Shown: positions 27,433 through 38,296, counted from the first letter of the stretch. The stretch: DNA of 64,000 nucleotides from Molossus alvarezi (GCA_037176705.1 JBAWUJ010000080.1:307061-371060); one strand, 5' to 3'. Notes: generated by a model from the letters alone, not told the origin. Made by a program: numbers and translations.

Positions 27433-29387
27433 ATGTCCAAATATTGAGAAAAAGATTCTAGGGCTATACCCGCTTCACACGAAATGGAACCACCACTGAT
27501 GTACTGTTTTTCAGATTACGTGTTCTTAGTACAGTTGTGGAAAGTATTGATGTAAGGAAATGTGGCAACCTGTCTTTTGATAGGTCCTTAGACATACCTT
27601 TCACTCTACTTTGTTTGTAGGAGAGTGTATACAACCATACCTATTCCAAATGAACTGTGTTAGAACTCTTCACTTCAGTGGCACAAAGTCACTTCCATGA
27701 AGCCTAGAGCGTGAGGACCCTCAAAGCATATATTGTTTTGGTTAAGTGTTTAAGAAATGTCCTTTTGTAAAGGTGTAATCACACTTAAACTTCGCAGTGT
27801 ACGTTTTTTTCTCTTGTTCCAGACAAAGAGACACAAGACTTGCTGGTGCAGTCTTGGATATCCTGAATTATGGGCAAAACTCTGTGAGAGCCAGGGGCCA
27901 CATTCACTCAGTGGCATGTTTTTCCCTGGGAAGTTAAGTACCTTTGCAGGGAAACTGTGAACAAACATGTTCTAGTCAAACAACTGTGGGAATGAATGAA
28001 TATTTCCATTTGGGTTAAGTTAATGCACAGATCTTGAGTAACATGAACACTTTAACGTTCATTCTCCTCATTTTATAGGGAGATCCAGTCATATCATGGA
28101 AAGAACAACTAGGACAGAGCCCACTTATGTGTAGATCAAAAGTTATCCCTTTTTGTGTTCTGTGTTGTTCATGGTTTCCAAGATTGGATCGTATTGAAGC
28201 CCATTTTTGAAGGCGATACTTGGAAAAAGTTTGGTTTCTGCTGTAGCAGTTGGTGTTACATGATTCTTACTCAGAACAGTGAACCAACGTATGGCCAAGA
28301 CTGAATCCATGGAAAGACTGATAACTACTGGTGTCACACATGTGCATTCTTGACGCAGTGAAAGTGAACACATCTAAAGTGATGTAGTTGAAACATTGGT
28401 TGTCTCCATGCAAGGAGTAAATCCATGAATTGGAAGACACTGACAACACCAAGGGTTTTTCTCATTGAACATCTCTGGGAAGGAGAACAAGAGGCGTGTT
28501 CTAGAGAAAATGCACTGGTGCAGTGGACCTGGGTATCCATTTCAATTACTTACACACTAACTATGCCCGGTGTGCAGGGCATACTTTACATTGGAGTGTT
28601 AAACAGTGTTGTTAGTAAATGCAGGTGTGTGCCTTCTTTCCTATGTGACCAGGAAAGTCAACCTGTACCAGTTGATGAGGCAGCCTTTCAAAATACTACC
28701 TTTCAGCCTTGCATATGTGTTGTTTGCCTGGAAGTGTCTAGGAGTCATCTTGATATCCAATAAATGCTGGGCTGCAGAAATCAAACACATTGGTTAGGGC
28801 AATGTTCAAGTCATGGAAATCTATACCCTATTCTGTTCTACACACATTCTTTAAAGTTGTTACCGAATGAATCAGTGTCATTCTTGGATCCATCATACTT
28901 TTCACTGTTTGTACCGATTTCCTCAAAAAACATAAGGAATAGATACCTGTTTTCTCCTGAGAATTCAAAGTAAATGCTTTCCATCACTGTGAAATGCTGG
29001 AATTGTACCTTGTTCATGAATGGAATCTCCTGAACCTATCTAATTCCCTGTGACAATTTCAGCCAATTTCTTGATAACTGACAAGTAATCAATCCCCTTA
29101 TTCCAGCCATTATCACAAAAAGGTGATCAATTTAAAAGAGGGAGTGTCAGTCTTTGAACAATGGTCATGGATTCACTTGTTTCAAGACTAATTCCCCGAC
29201 TAACCTATGGGAATACACTGGCATAGTCAAAAGTGTTCATGACTGGTGTCCTTTCTGTGCAGAATAATATAATAACATTCAGTTCAGGAGCAGAAGGCAA
29301 ACCTCAATACGGTTGCAGTGTCAAATGGACTGTTTAGTGGCTCTCTGTTCAAAGAACTGTGTTCCAATAGACAACCTTCTTCAAATA
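27433..29387. repeat. Satellite unit U15, hybrid at the homogenisation boundary
   Basis: Up to about 28,700 it is a U11-U14 type copy with the CENP-B box core at 27468-27484. From about 28,703 (TTTCAGCCTTGCATATG) it switches to the diverged type: CATGGAAATC instead of CATGCAAATC, and TTCCCCGACTAACC near 29195. The right part matches U16, not U14. The edge of the recently homogenised block therefore falls inside this unit. Confidence 0.93.
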
Positions 29388-31351
29388 ATATCCAAATATT
29401 GAGAAAAAGATTCTAGGGCTATACCCAGTTCACACGTCATGGAACCACCACTGTTGTACTGTTTTTCAGATTACGTGTTCTTAGTACAGTTGTGGAAAGT
29501 ATTGATTTAAGGTAATGTGGCAACCTGACTTTTGATAGGTCCTTAGACATAGTGTTCACTCTAGTTTGTTTGTAGGAGAGTGTATACAAACCAAAGCTAT
29601 TCCAAATGAACTGTGTTAGAACTCTTCACTTCAGTGGCACAAAAGTCACTTCCATGAAGCCTCGAGTGTGAGGATCCTCAAAGCATATGTTGTTTTGGTT
29701 AAGTGTTTAAGAAATGTCCATTTGTAAAGGTGGAATCACACTTAAACTTTGCAGTGTAAGGTTCTTTCTCTTGTTCCAGACAAAGAGACACAAGACTTGC
29801 TGGTGCAGTCTTGGATATACTGAATTATGGGCAAAAATCTTTGAGAGCCAGGGGCCACATTCACTCAGTGGCATGTTTTTCCTTGGGAAGTTAAGTACCT
29901 GTGCAGGGAAAGTGTGAACAAACATGTTCTACTCAAACAGCTGTTGGAATGAATGCATATTTCCATTTGGGTTACGTTAATGCACAGATCTTGAGTAACA
30001 TGAACACTTTAATTGACATTCTCCTCGTTTTGTGGAGAGATCCAGTCATATCATGGAACGAACAACTAGGACAGAGCACACTTATGTGTAGAATCCAAAG
30101 TTATCCCTTTTTGTGTTCTGTGTTGTTCATGGTTTCAAAGATTGGATCGTATTGAAGCCCATTTGGAAGGCGATACTTGGGAAAAGTTTGGTTGCTGATG
30201 TAGCAGTTGGTTTCACATGATTCTTACTCAGAACAGTGAACCAACGTATGGTCAAGACAGAATCAATGGAAAGATAGATAACTACTGGTGTTACACGTGT
30301 GCATTCTTGGAGCGGTGAAACTGAACACATGTAAAGTGAGGTAGTTGAAACATTGGTTGTCTACATGCAAGGACTAAATCCATGAATTGGAAGACACTGA
30401 CAATACCAAGGGTTTTTCACATTGAACATCTCTGTGAATTACAACAAGAGGAGTGTTCTAGAGAAAACGCACTTGTGCAGTGGACCTGGGTATCCATTTC
30501 AATTACTTACACACGAATTATGCCCGGTGTTCAGGGCATACTTTACATTGGAGATTGGAGTGTTCAACACTGTTGAAAGTAAATGCAGGTGTCTGCCTTC
30601 TTTCCTATGTGACCAGAGAAGTCAACCGGTACTAGTTGATGAGGCAGTCTTTCAACATACTACCTTTCAGCCTTGCATATGTGTTGTTTGCCTGGAAGTG
30701 TCTAGGAGTCATCTTGATATCCAATAAATGCTGGGCTGCAGAAATCAAACACATTGGTTAGGGCAATGTTCAAGTCATGGAAATCTATACCCTATTCCGT
30801 TCTACACACATTCTTTAAAGTTGTTACCGAATGAATCAGTGTCATTCTTGGATCCATCCTACTTTTCACTGTTTGTACCGATTTCCTCAAAAAACATAAG
30901 GAATAGATACCTGTTTTCTCCTGAGAATTCAAAGTAAATGCTTTCCATCACTGTGAAATGCTGGAATTGTACCTTGTTCATGAATGGAATCTCCTGAACC
31001 TATCTAATTCCCTGTGACAATTTCAGCCAATTTCTTGATAACTGACAAGTAATCAATCCCCTTATTCCAGCCATTATCACAAAAAGGTGATCAATTTAAA
31101 AGAGGGAGTGTCAGTCTTTGAACAATGGTCATGGATTCACTTGTTTCAAGACTAATTCCCCGACTAACCTATGGGAATACACTGGCATAGTCAAAAGTGT
31201 TCATGACTGGTGTCCTTTCTGTGCAGAATAATATAATAACATTCAGTTCAGGAGCAGAAGGCAAACCTCAATACGGTTGCAGTGTCAAATGGACTGTTTA
31301 GTGGCTCTCTGTTCAAAGAACTGTGTTCCAATAGACAACCTTCTTCAAATA
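29388..31351. repeat. Diverged satellite unit U16
   Basis: 1,964 bp, roughly 10% different from the homogeneous block by eye. The box position reads ACCCAGTTCACACGTCA, so the CENP-B core is absent. Confidence 0.93.
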
Positions 31352-32326
31352 ATATCCAAATATTGAGAAAAGGATTCTAGGGCTATACCCAGTTCACACG
31401 TCATGGAACCACCACTGTTGTACTGTTTTTCAGATTACGTGTTCTTAGTACAGTTGTGGAAAGTATTGATTTAAGGTAATGTGGCAACCTAACTTTTGAT
31501 AGGTCCTTAGACATAGTTTTCACTCTAGTTTGTTTGTAGGAGAGTGTATACAAACCAAAGCTATTCCAAATGAACTGTGTTAGAACTCTTCACTTCAGTG
31601 GCCCAAAAGTCACTTCCATGAAGCCTCGAGTGTGAGGATCCTCAAAGCATATGTTGTTTTGGTTAAGTGTTTAAGAAATGTCCATTTGTAAAGGTGGAAT
31701 CACACTTAAACTTCGCAGTGTAAGGTTCTTTCTCTTGTTCCAGACAAAGAGACACAAGCCTCGCTGGTGCAGTCTTGGATATACTGAATTATGGGCAAAA
31801 ATCTGTGAGAGCCAGGGGCCACATTCACTCAGTGGCATGTTTTTCCTTGGGAAGTTAAGTACCTGTGCAGGGAAAATGTGAACAAACATGTTCTAGTCAA
31901 ACAGCTGTTGGAATGAATGCATATTTCCATTTGGGCTACGTTAATGCACAGATCTTGAGTAACATGAACACTTTAATGGACATTCTCCTCGTTTTGTGGA
32001 GAGATCCAGTCATATCATGGAAAGAACAACTAGGACAGAGCACACTTATGTGTAGAATCCAAAGTTATCCCTTTTTGTGTTCTGTGTTGTTCATGGTTTC
32101 AAAGATTGGATCGTATTGAAGCCCACTTTGGAAGGCGATACTTGGGAAAAGTTTGGTTGCTGCTGTAGCAGTTGGTTTCACATGATTCTTACTCAGAACA
32201 GTGAACCAACATATGGTCAAGACTGAATCAATGGAAAGATTGATAACTACTGGGGTTACACGTGTGCATTCTTGAAGCGATGAAACTCAACACATGTAAA
32301 GTGATGTAGTTGAAACATTGGTTGTC

Positions 32327-32332
32327 TACATG
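32327..32332. repeat. 5' target-site duplication
   Basis: TACATG, repeated exactly at 39368-39373. Six bases is the usual duplication length for betaretrovirus-type integrases. U16 and U18 carry one copy at this phase, so the empty site is known. Confidence 0.95.
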
Positions 32333-32364
32333 TGTGGGAGACATTTTGCATGGCATCCATTTTG

Positions 32365-32492
32365 TTAAAATCTGCTCTGCCATCACCTTCCCCAAGGCAG
32401 GATGTCTCTGCCTTCTGCATTTCTTTATCTCTACATTTCTTTAAGTAAAATCTGCTGTGCCATCACCTTCCCCAAGGCAGGATATCTCTGCT
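32365..32492 (+). repeat. Direct repeat in U3 of the 5' LTR
   Basis: The segment at about 32365-32412 recurs at 32445-32492 (AAAATCTGCT.TGCCATCACC, then CTTCCCCAAGGCAGGAT) with a period of 80 bp and two mismatches. Both copies are kept in the 3' LTR. U3 duplications often act as enhancers in retroviruses; that role is inferred here. Confidence 0.85.
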
Positions 32493-32599
32493 TTATCTCT
32501 GCATTTTGAACCATTTACTCTGTCTTTTGTTCCACCCGTGCTTGGGGTGGTTACTCAATAACTATAGCTTGATAACAAATGATCTTGTTTTTCCTGCCC

Positions 32600-32606
32600 T
32601 ATATAT
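32600..32606 (+). promoter_or_regulatory. LTR TATA-like box
   Basis: TATATAT preceded by CC. It is placed where the core promoter of a retroviral LTR is expected, ~130 bp before the LTR end. The start of transcription would fall near 32628-32635. Confidence 0.65.
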
Positions 32607-32623
32607 TGGGTAAATTTCCCCAG

Positions 32624-32629
32624 AATAAA
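32624..32629 (+). promoter_or_regulatory. LTR polyadenylation signal
   Basis: AATAAA, also present in the 3' LTR at 39254-39259, where it would end the transcript. Its closeness to the TATA element suggests it lies at the U3/R border, as in betaretroviruses with a short R. Confidence 0.7.
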
Positions 32630-32739
32630 CGAGACTTGATCAGAGCCCTGTCTTGTCTCCATTTCTCGTGTCTCTTGTCCCTCCTCATCCTCACTCCCCC
32701 TCTAGAGTCCTCGTTGCTCGACCTGCGGGACGGATCAAG

Positions 32740-32757
32740 TGGCGCCCAACGTGGGGC
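32740..32757 (+). other. Primer binding site, tRNA-Lys1,2
   Basis: TGGCGCCCAACGTGGGGC starts 3 bases after the LTR and is an exact 18-base complement to the 3' end of tRNA-Lys1,2. This primer is typical of Mason-Pfizer-like and related class II viruses. Confidence 0.93.
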
Positions 32758-32878
32758 TCCAGCACGGGGGATCCAGTGAAGGACGCCGTTCGAGTGGCCG
32801 GCAGAAAGGAAAGCAAAGAAAAATAAAAGAAAAGAAAAGAGGGAATGACGTGGGAACCTGCTGCGTCTGCACCCCTCG

Positions 32879-32887
32879 GGTAAGTGA
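32879..32887 (+). promoter_or_regulatory. Major splice donor of the provirus
   Basis: GGTAAGTGA in the leader, 16 bases before the gag ATG, is close to the ideal 5' splice-site consensus. It would pair with the acceptor just before the env start (AG at 38309-38310). Confidence 0.7.
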
Positions 32888-32896
32888 ACAGCGATC

Positions 32897-34936
32897 ATGG
32901 GGCTAGAAATGAGTAAGCATGAATTATTTGTGGAACAGTTAGGTCATGCATTAAAGGCACGAGGAGTAAAGGTGAAAGTAAAACATTTATGTAAATATTT
33001 TGATTATATCAAAGATCTCTGCCCGTGGTTTCCTATTGAGGGAACTATTGATCCAAAGAGATGGAAAAGGGTAGGAGATGCCTTACAAGATTTTTATAAT
33101 ACCTTTGGGCCGGAGAAGGTCCCTGTTACAGCATTTTCATATTGGAACCTCATAAATGAGCTATTGTCTCAAAGGCAATCTGATCCTGTGGTAGCAAATG
33201 TCGTAGAAAAAGGACAAACTATATTACAGGAGACAAAATTAACCCCAGAGCCACCTAAAGACAGTGAGGAACAGGGAGATTTAATTTCACTGGAAAGTGA
33301 GGAAGAAGAGGAGGATGCAGTAGCAGAAGTAAGGGTAAAAATTAAATGCAAAACCCCAAAAAAGAAAAAGGCAAAGGAATTGGTGGCCGGAACTAAACCT
33401 AAAATTTATCCATCCCTTACTGAATTAGAGGTTGAACAGCACATCTCCAGTGAGGAGGAGAGTGACGATGAAAATAAGAGTAAAGATGACACACCCAAGG
33501 CCGACCCTCGAGAGGTTGGCTGGGACGATTTAGCTGATCAGGCTGCCAGATATCATAATAAAAATTACTGGCCACCCCCATATACAGCTGCCTTGCCCTC
33601 AGCTCCTGCTGCTTTCCCTATCATTGATCCTCAGAAACAGTTGAGAGATAAAATAGAGTACTTAAAAGAACAAATAAAATTAGAAAAGGAACACCAAGAT
33701 TTAATTGGACAATTAGAAAGGCTAAAAACTGGGAAGCCTGCTCCACCTTTGAACAATCCTAACAGGCCAGCCAAAGGGAATAATAAACAAAAGCCACTTA
33801 AAACTCCCCCTGCGCCTCTTTTACCACTCTTAAATGAGGAGCCTGAAGCGTATCCCGTAACAGAAACAACAGACACACAAGGCCAGGCTTGGAGGCATCA
33901 TACTGGATTTGACTTTAAAGTTATTAAAGAGTTAAAAACTGCTGTAGCTCAATATGGTGCTACTGCTCCTTATACTATGGCTATTCTTGAGTCTGTAACT
34001 GATCAGTGGCTTACACCCAGTGATTGGCAGACTTTGGCTCGAGCTACTTTGTCAGGTGGAGACTACCTATTATGGAGGTCTGAATATGTCGAGGTCTGTC
34101 GCGACATGGCCCGACGGAATGCACAGGCTAATAATGGATGGAACTTTGATATGCTCATAGGAGAGGGCAATTATGCCCTGAGTGATAATCAAATGCGGTA
34201 TGACCCCGGATTATTTTCTCAAATACAATCTGCAGGCACTAGAGCCTGGAGAAAGCTCCCTACAAAAGGAGACATGAGTGCTTCGCTTACTAACATTAAA
34301 CAGGGCCCAGACGAGCCTTTTGCTGATTTTGTCCATAGATTAATTACAGCCGCTGGTAGGATTTTCGGCAGTGTAGATGCCGGAGCTGATTTTGTTAAAC
34401 AATTAGCCTTTGAAAATGCTAACGCTGCCTGTCAGGCTGCCATTAGACCTTATAAAAAGAAGACAGATTTAAGTGGCTATATTCACCTATGCTCTGACAT
34501 AGGCTCAGCTTATCAGCAAGGCTTGGCCATGGCGGCTGCCATGCAAGGTTTTACAGTTAAGCAATTTCTGGCACAGCAACAAGAGAAAGGGAAATGTTTT
34601 AATTGTGGGGAAATAGGACATTTCGCTCAAAACTGCAAAGGAAAAAGGGATTCTGCACCCAGTACCAAACCAGCCCCTGGGTTATGTCCTCGCTGTAAAA
34701 GGGGATATCACTGGGCTAATGAATGTAAATCTAAGAAAGATATACAAGGGAATCCATTGCCTCCGCTTCAGGGAAACGGGAAGTGGGGCCAGCCCCAGGC
34801 CCCAAAACCCAAACAAATCTATGGGGCAATGAGTTTTGTTCCTCCAAACAACAACAACAATCCATTTCAGACCTCTGCCGAGCCACAACAGGGAGTGCAG
34901 GATTGGACCTCTGTTCCTCCACCTACTCAGTATTAA
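32897..34936 (+). CDS. gag: Gag polyprotein of the betaretrovirus-like provirus
   Basis: 679 codons, open throughout. The start ATG follows GATC and encodes MG, a myristoylation-type N terminus for membrane targeting. Residues ~1-95 form the betaretroviral matrix domain. An acidic linker follows (Glu-rich near 130-140). The late-domain motifs PPPY (226-229) and PSAP (234-237) would recruit NEDD4-type ligases and TSG101 for budding. A charged helix (~250-275) precedes the capsid (~310-555), which contains the major homology region (Q469 onward: [13 protein letters not shown]). Two CCHC zinc knuckles are complete at 567-580 and 597-610, marking nucleocapsid. The length is usual for the group. 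The frame ends in TAA at 34934-34936, past the -1 frameshift signal that leads into pro. No frame break was found, which is notable given 3.2% LTR divergence. Confidence 0.95.
   Translation: MGLEMSKHELFVEQLGHALKARGVKVKVKHLCKYFDYIKDLCPWFPIEGTIDPKRWKRVGDALQDFYNTFGPEKVPVTAFSYWNLINELLSQRQSDPVVANVVEKGQTILQETKLTPEPPKDSEEQGDLISLESEEEEEDAVAEVRVKIKCKTPKKKKAKELVAGTKPKIYPSLTELEVEQHISSEEESDDENKSKDDTPKADPREVGWDDLADQAARYHNKNYWPPPYTAALPSAPAAFPIIDPQKQLRDKIEYLKEQIKLEKEHQDLIGQLERLKTGKPAPPLNNPNRPAKGNNKQKPLKTPPAPLLPLLNEEPEAYPVTETTDTQGQAWRHHTGFDFKVIKELKTAVAQYGATAPYTMAILESVTDQWLTPSDWQTLARATLSGGDYLLWRSEYVEVCRDMARRNAQANNGWNFDMLIGEGNYALSDNQMRYDPGLFSQIQSAGTRAWRKLPTKGDMSASLTNIKQGPDEPFADFVHRLITAAGRIFGSVDAGADFVKQLAFENANAACQAAIRPYKKKTDLSGYIHLCSDIGSAYQQGLAMAAAMQGFTVKQFLAQQQEKGKCFNCGEIGHFAQNCKGKRDSAPSTKPAPGLCPRCKRGYHWANECKSKKDIQGNPLPPLQGNGKWGQPQAPKPKQIYGAMSFVPPNNNNNPFQTSAEPQQGVQDWTSVPPPTQY
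34771..34827 (+). promoter_or_regulatory. Gag-pro -1 ribosomal frameshift signal with H-type pseudoknot
   Basis: The heptamer GGGAAAC (34771-34777) sits in the gag frame as G GGA AAC, the X XXY YYZ form. After a 6-base spacer, TGGGGCC (34784-34790) pairs perfectly with GGCCCCA (34798-34804). The loop segment GCCCCA (34792-34797) is the exact complement of TGGGGC (34822-34827). Two perfect stems in this order make an H-type pseudoknot, the normal stimulator for gag-pro frameshifting. Folding was done by eye. Confidence 0.88.
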
Positions 34937-35700
34937 CCCCTGAAATGGGAGTTCAGGCACTATCAACAGGAATTTATGGACCTCTGCCTGAAAACACTTT
35001 TGGGCTCATTCTAGGTCGTAGCAGTGTTACATTGCAAGGGCTACAAGTGTTTCCGGGAGTAATTGATAATGATTATACTGGAGAGATTAAGGTTATGGTT
35101 GCCTCTCCTCGAAACATTAATACCATTAATTCTGGCCAGCGCTTTGCTCAACTCCTGCTTTTACCTATGTTGCCCACTACTAACAAGGTTGTTGGAGGAC
35201 AAAGAGGATCTGGAGGGTTTGGATCGTCCAATGTTTATTGGGCTGAGACCATCACTACTCAAAAACCTATAATGACCCTATGGTTAGATGGAAAGGAATT
35301 TTCTGGGCTCATTGATACAGGTGCGGATGTAACTATAATTAAGAAAGAATGTTGGCCATCCTCCTGGCCATTAGAAGAAACTCTTACTCACTTAAAAGGT
35401 ATTGGACAAAGCACCAACCCAGAAAGAAGTTCCAAACTCCTAACTTGGAAGAATTTGGAAGGCCATCAGGGAACCGTCCAGCCATTTGTCATAGCAGGCC
35501 TTCCTATTAATCTTTGGGGTCGTGATCTATTATCTCAAATGGGAAGGATCATGGGAAGTCCAAACACTGTTATTACGGCTCAAATGTTAAATCAAGGACA
35601 TGTACCAGGAAGGGGTCTGGGTAAAGTCAGCCAAGGCTTAATCGAACCTTTAATCCCTACAGGAAACACTCAGAGAACAGGATTAGGGTATTTCTCCTAG
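34777..35700 (+). CDS. pro: Pro polyprotein: dUTPase, aspartic protease, G-patch
   Basis: Read in the -1 frame from the gag heptamer; the frame is open for more than 300 codons. Counting from 34783, the dUTPase motifs are in order: SAGLDL (38-43), GRSS (78-81), GVIDNDY (92-98, with catalytic-type D95), GQRFAQ (118-123) and RGSGGFGSS (141-149). dUTPase would keep dUTP out of viral DNA. The retropepsin active site is DTGAD (178-182), with flap and WGRDLL further on. The last 30 residues hold a G-patch (GRGLGK...GLGYFS). Retropepsin works as a dimer and cuts Gag and Gag-Pol. All motifs look intact. The frame ends in TAG at 35698-35700 and overlaps the pol frame by about 75 bases. Confidence 0.93.
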   Translation, partial: REVGPAPGPKTQTNLWGNEFCSSKQQQQSISDLCRATTGSAGLDLCSSTYSVLTPEMGVQALSTGIYGPLPENTFGLILGRSSVTLQGLQVFPGVIDNDYTGEIKVMVASPRNINTINSGQRFAQLLLLPMLPTTNKVVGGQRGSGGFGSSNVYWAETITTQKPIMTLWLDGKEFSGLIDTGADVTIIKKECWPSSWPLEETLTHLKGIGQSTNPERSSKLLTWKNLEGHQGTVQPFVIAGLPINLWGRDLLSQMGRIMGSPNTVITAQMLNQGHVPGRGLGKVSQGLIEPLIPTGNTQRTGLGYFS

Positions 35701-38258
35701 GGGCTGCTGATTCTCCTGTAACTCATGCAGACAAAATAAGTTGGTTATCCGATAGTCCTGTGTGGGTTGATCAGTGGCCTCTGAGTGCTGAAAAATTGCA
35801 GGCTGCACATCAATTGGTACAGGAGCAGTTGGCAGCTGGACATATAACAGAAAGTAATTCCCCATGGAATACTCCTATATTTGTCATCAAGAAAAAATCA
35901 GGAAAATGGAGGTTAATACAAGACTTAAGGGCTGTTAACAAGACTATGGTTCTGATGGGAGCACTTCAACCAGGCCTGCCTTCCCCAGCAGCCATCCCTT
36001 TGGGATATTATAAGATAATAATAGACTTAAAGGATTGTTTTTTCACTATACCTTTACATCCGGAGGATCAAAAAAGATTTGCATTTAGTTTACCATCTAT
36101 TAATTTCAAAGAACCTATGAAAAGATATCAATGGAAAGTTCTCCCCCAAGGCATGGCTAATAGCCCTACCCTATGCCAGTCATTTGTTGCTACTGCCCTT
36201 CAACAAATCAGGAATGATTGGGCACAGATGTATATTATTCATTACATGGATGATATCCTCATTGCAGGTGAACAGGAATCTCAGGTTCAGCGATGTTTTG
36301 CGGAAATGCAAAAGGCCTTACAATTCTATGGCTTAATTGTCGCCCCTGAAAAAGTGCAAGTAACTGACCCATATACATATTTAGGATTTCAGCTACAAGG
36401 AACTCGTATTTCATCCCAGAAAATAGAATTAAGATTAGACAAATTACATACACTCAATGATTTCCAAAGGTTACTCGGGGATATTAATTGGCTAGTTCCC
36501 TATTTAAAACTTAGTAAATACGAATTGAGACCCCTCTATGACATCTTACAGGGAGATACTGACCCTAACTCCCCTAGACAACTTACCCCAGATGCACGGC
36601 AGTCATTGAAAATAGTAGAACAGGCCATACAAAATCAGGGTACCACATTTATAGATTATAGACAGCCATTAAAGTTTATAATCTGTGCTACTAAACAATC
36701 TCCTACAGCCGTATTTTGGCAGACATCTCCCCTACTATGGCTTCATTTACCTGCATCTCCAAAAAGGATTCTAGAACCATATTACGTAGCTATTTCTCAA
36801 TTAATAATGCTAGGAAGAGACCAAGGTAAATGTTATTTTGGAAAAGAGCCTGATGAAATAATCTTGCCCTATACTCATCAACAAATTAACTGGCTAATGC
36901 AAAGTACTGAAGAATGGCCCATTTCTTTAGCCTCATATTGTGGGCAACTTGATAATCATTACCCACCTAATAAGCTTTTAGATTTTGCTAACCGACATGA
37001 ATTTATCTTCCCTATCAAAACATCTCATAAGCCTCTAACTAATGCTTTATTAGTGTTTACTGACGGGTCCTCTAATGGGACTGCAGCCTATGTTGTTGGT
37101 GACTCGGTAACTCAATTCCATACACAATGTTCATCTGCTCAACTTATAGAATTACAAGCAGTTATTGCAGTATTTGCCACTTTTCCTGATCAAGCTCTAA
37201 ACATATACACAGACAGTGCCTATATTGCACAATCAGTTCCACTACTGGAAACAGTAGGACACATTAAAACTGTCTCTACTGCTAGTGACTTATTTAGACA
37301 ATTGCAGACCTTAATTCACCAAAGACAACAACCATTTTTTATAGGACATTTAAGGGCCCATACTGGTCTCCCTGGCCCATTATCAGAAGGCAATGCAAAA
37401 GCTGATACAGCCACACAAGACTTGTTCCTTGCCATAACACAACAAAAAGGAATTTCTGCAGCTCAGCAGACTCATCAGCTACATCATCTAAATGCCAGAA
37501 CTTTAAGAATTTTACACAAAATAACTAAAGAACAGGCTAGACAAATAGTTAAAAGTTGCTCTCAGTGTTTACAGAATAACTCTGTGCCCCACCTAGGGGT
37601 CAACCCTAGAGGATTAGTACCTAACGCTTTGTGGCAAATGGATGTAACACATTTCCCTGACTTTGGCAATTTAAAGTATATACATGTCTCCATAGATACA
37701 TTTAGTGGTTATATTTTTGCCTCTCTACAAACAGGAGAAGCTACAAAACATGTTATTGCACACATGTTAAGTGCCCTTTCTTCTATGGGAAAGCCAGATT
37801 CCCTAAAAACAGATAATGGGCCTGGATACACTAGTTCCCGGTTTGTAGATTTTTGTACAAAATTGCACATTAAACATATTACAGGCATCCCTTATAATCC
37901 ACAGGGACAAGGTATAGTAGAAAGAGCTAATCAAACCATAAAATGCACAATCAATAAAATAAAAAAGGGGGAATGGTACCCTACTAAAGGGAAACCCAGA
38001 AATTTACTATCTCATACACTATTTATTTTAAATTTTTTAACTTTGGATGCTCAAGGACTTTCCGCAGCACAAAGATTTTGGCAATCCTCCACACAAAAAC
38101 AATATGCCTCCGTACTGAAAGACCCACTAGATAATTCCTGGCAAGGCCCTGATCCAGTGTTAATATGGGGACGAGGGTCGGTTTGTATATATAATAAACA
38201 GGCCCAATCTGCACAGTGGTTACCTGAACGCCTTGTTAGGCAAATTAACGTGTCATAA
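35625..38258 (+). CDS. pol: Pol polyprotein: reverse transcriptase, RNase H, integrase
   Basis: Open from 35625 (the upstream stop TAA is at 35622-35624) to 38258, in the -1 frame relative to pro, so made by a second frameshift. Numbering from the first in-frame GTG (35760): RT fingers [12 protein letters not shown] and LPQGMANSP precede the active site YMDD (162-165). RNase H acidic residues D435, E464, D485 and D549 are present. Integrase has an HHCC zinc finger ending C600-x2-C603 and the catalytic triad D628, D685, E721 with exactly 35 residues between the last two. It ends with the C-terminal domain typical of class II integrases ([11 protein letters not shown]). About 878 codons is normal for the group, and no stop or frame break was seen. 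The initiating shift site is uncertain: no perfect heptamer occurs in the overlap. Confidence 0.94.
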   Translation, partial: SQPRLNRTFNPYRKHSENRIRVFLLGAADSPVTHADKISWLSDSPVWVDQWPLSAEKLQAAHQLVQEQLAAGHITESNSPWNTPIFVIKKKSGKWRLIQDLRAVNKTMVLMGALQPGLPSPAAIPLGYYKIIIDLKDCFFTIPLHPEDQKRFAFSLPSINFKEPMKRYQWKVLPQGMANSPTLCQSFVATALQQIRNDWAQMYIIHYMDDILIAGEQESQVQRCFAEMQKALQFYGLIVAPEKVQVTDPYTYLGFQLQGTRISSQKIELRLDKLHTLNDFQRLLGDINWLVPYLKLSKYELRPLYDILQGDTDPNSPRQLTPDARQSLKIVEQAIQNQGTTFIDYRQPLKFIICATKQSPTAVFWQTSPLLWLHLPASPKRILEPYYVAISQLIMLGRDQGKCYFGKEPDEIILPYTHQQINWLMQSTEEWPISLASYCGQLDNHYPPNKLLDFANRHEFIFPIKTSHKPLTNALLVFTDGSSNGTAAYVVGDSVTQFHTQCSSAQLIELQAVIAVFATFPDQALNIYTDSAYIAQSVPLLETVGHIKTVSTASDLFRQLQTLIHQRQQPFFIGHLRAHTGLPGPLSEGNAKADTATQDLFLAITQQKGISAAQQTHQLHHLNARTLRILHKITKEQARQIVKSCSQCLQNNSVPHLGVNPRGLVPNALWQMDVTHFPDFGNLKYIHVSIDTFSGYIFASLQTGEATKHVIAHMLSALSSMGKPDSLKTDNGPGYTSSRFVDFCTKLHIKHITGIPYNPQGQGIVERANQTIKCTINKIKKGEWYPTKGKPRNLLSHTLFILNFLTLDAQGLSAAQRFWQSSTQKQYASVLKDPLDNSWQGPDPVLIWGRGSVCIYNKQAQSAQWLPERLVRQINVS

Positions 38259-38296
38259 CCCCAGGCCCAGGGTTCTACTGCACCCTGAGGATAGTG

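Larger units (their letters stand above)
1..28700. repeat. Homogeneous tandem satellite array, ~1,960-bp unit (U1 to first part of U15)
   Basis: A unit of 1,955-1,960 bp repeats head to tail with no spacer. Taking the phase at base 1, new units start at 1961, 3921, 5881, 7840, 9800, 11759, 13719, 15679, 17638, 19597, 21557, 23516, 25475 and 27433. Copies differ by scattered substitutions and single-base indels, by eye a fraction of a percent to a few percent. The sequence is AT-rich and has stops in all frames. The recurring short ORFs (67-93 codons) decay in step with the rest of the unit and look non-coding. Each unit holds one CENP-B box core match about 36 bp after the chosen start. The array continues beyond the left edge. 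A large satellite is the best description; a macrosatellite expressed as non-coding RNA cannot be excluded. Confidence 0.95.
32333..32737 (+). repeat. 5' LTR
   Basis: 405 bp, beginning TGTGGGAG and ending GGATCA. It aligns to the 3' LTR without gaps and with 13 substitutions (3.2%). U3 contains an ~45-bp sequence twice, 80 bp apart. A TATA-like element and a polyadenylation signal lie 24 bp apart in the last third, consistent with a very short R region. Confidence 0.95.

Noticed and set aside
1..28700. CRISPR array or rDNA/tRNA cluster as explanation of the tandem repeats
   Set aside because: The repeat is ~1.96 kb with no spacers, has no cas genes and no rRNA or tRNA sequence, and lies in mammalian DNA with L1, SINE and ERV.
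28425..28763. 112-codon ORF in U15
   Set aside because: The usual 93-codon ORF is extended because TTTTAG changed to TTTCAG at the boundary with the diverged type. There is no sign of selection.
32599..32898. 99-codon minus-strand ORF over the 5' LTR and leader, and other antisense ORFs within gag, pro and pol
   Set aside because: Shadows of the sense features. No initiation context or homology.
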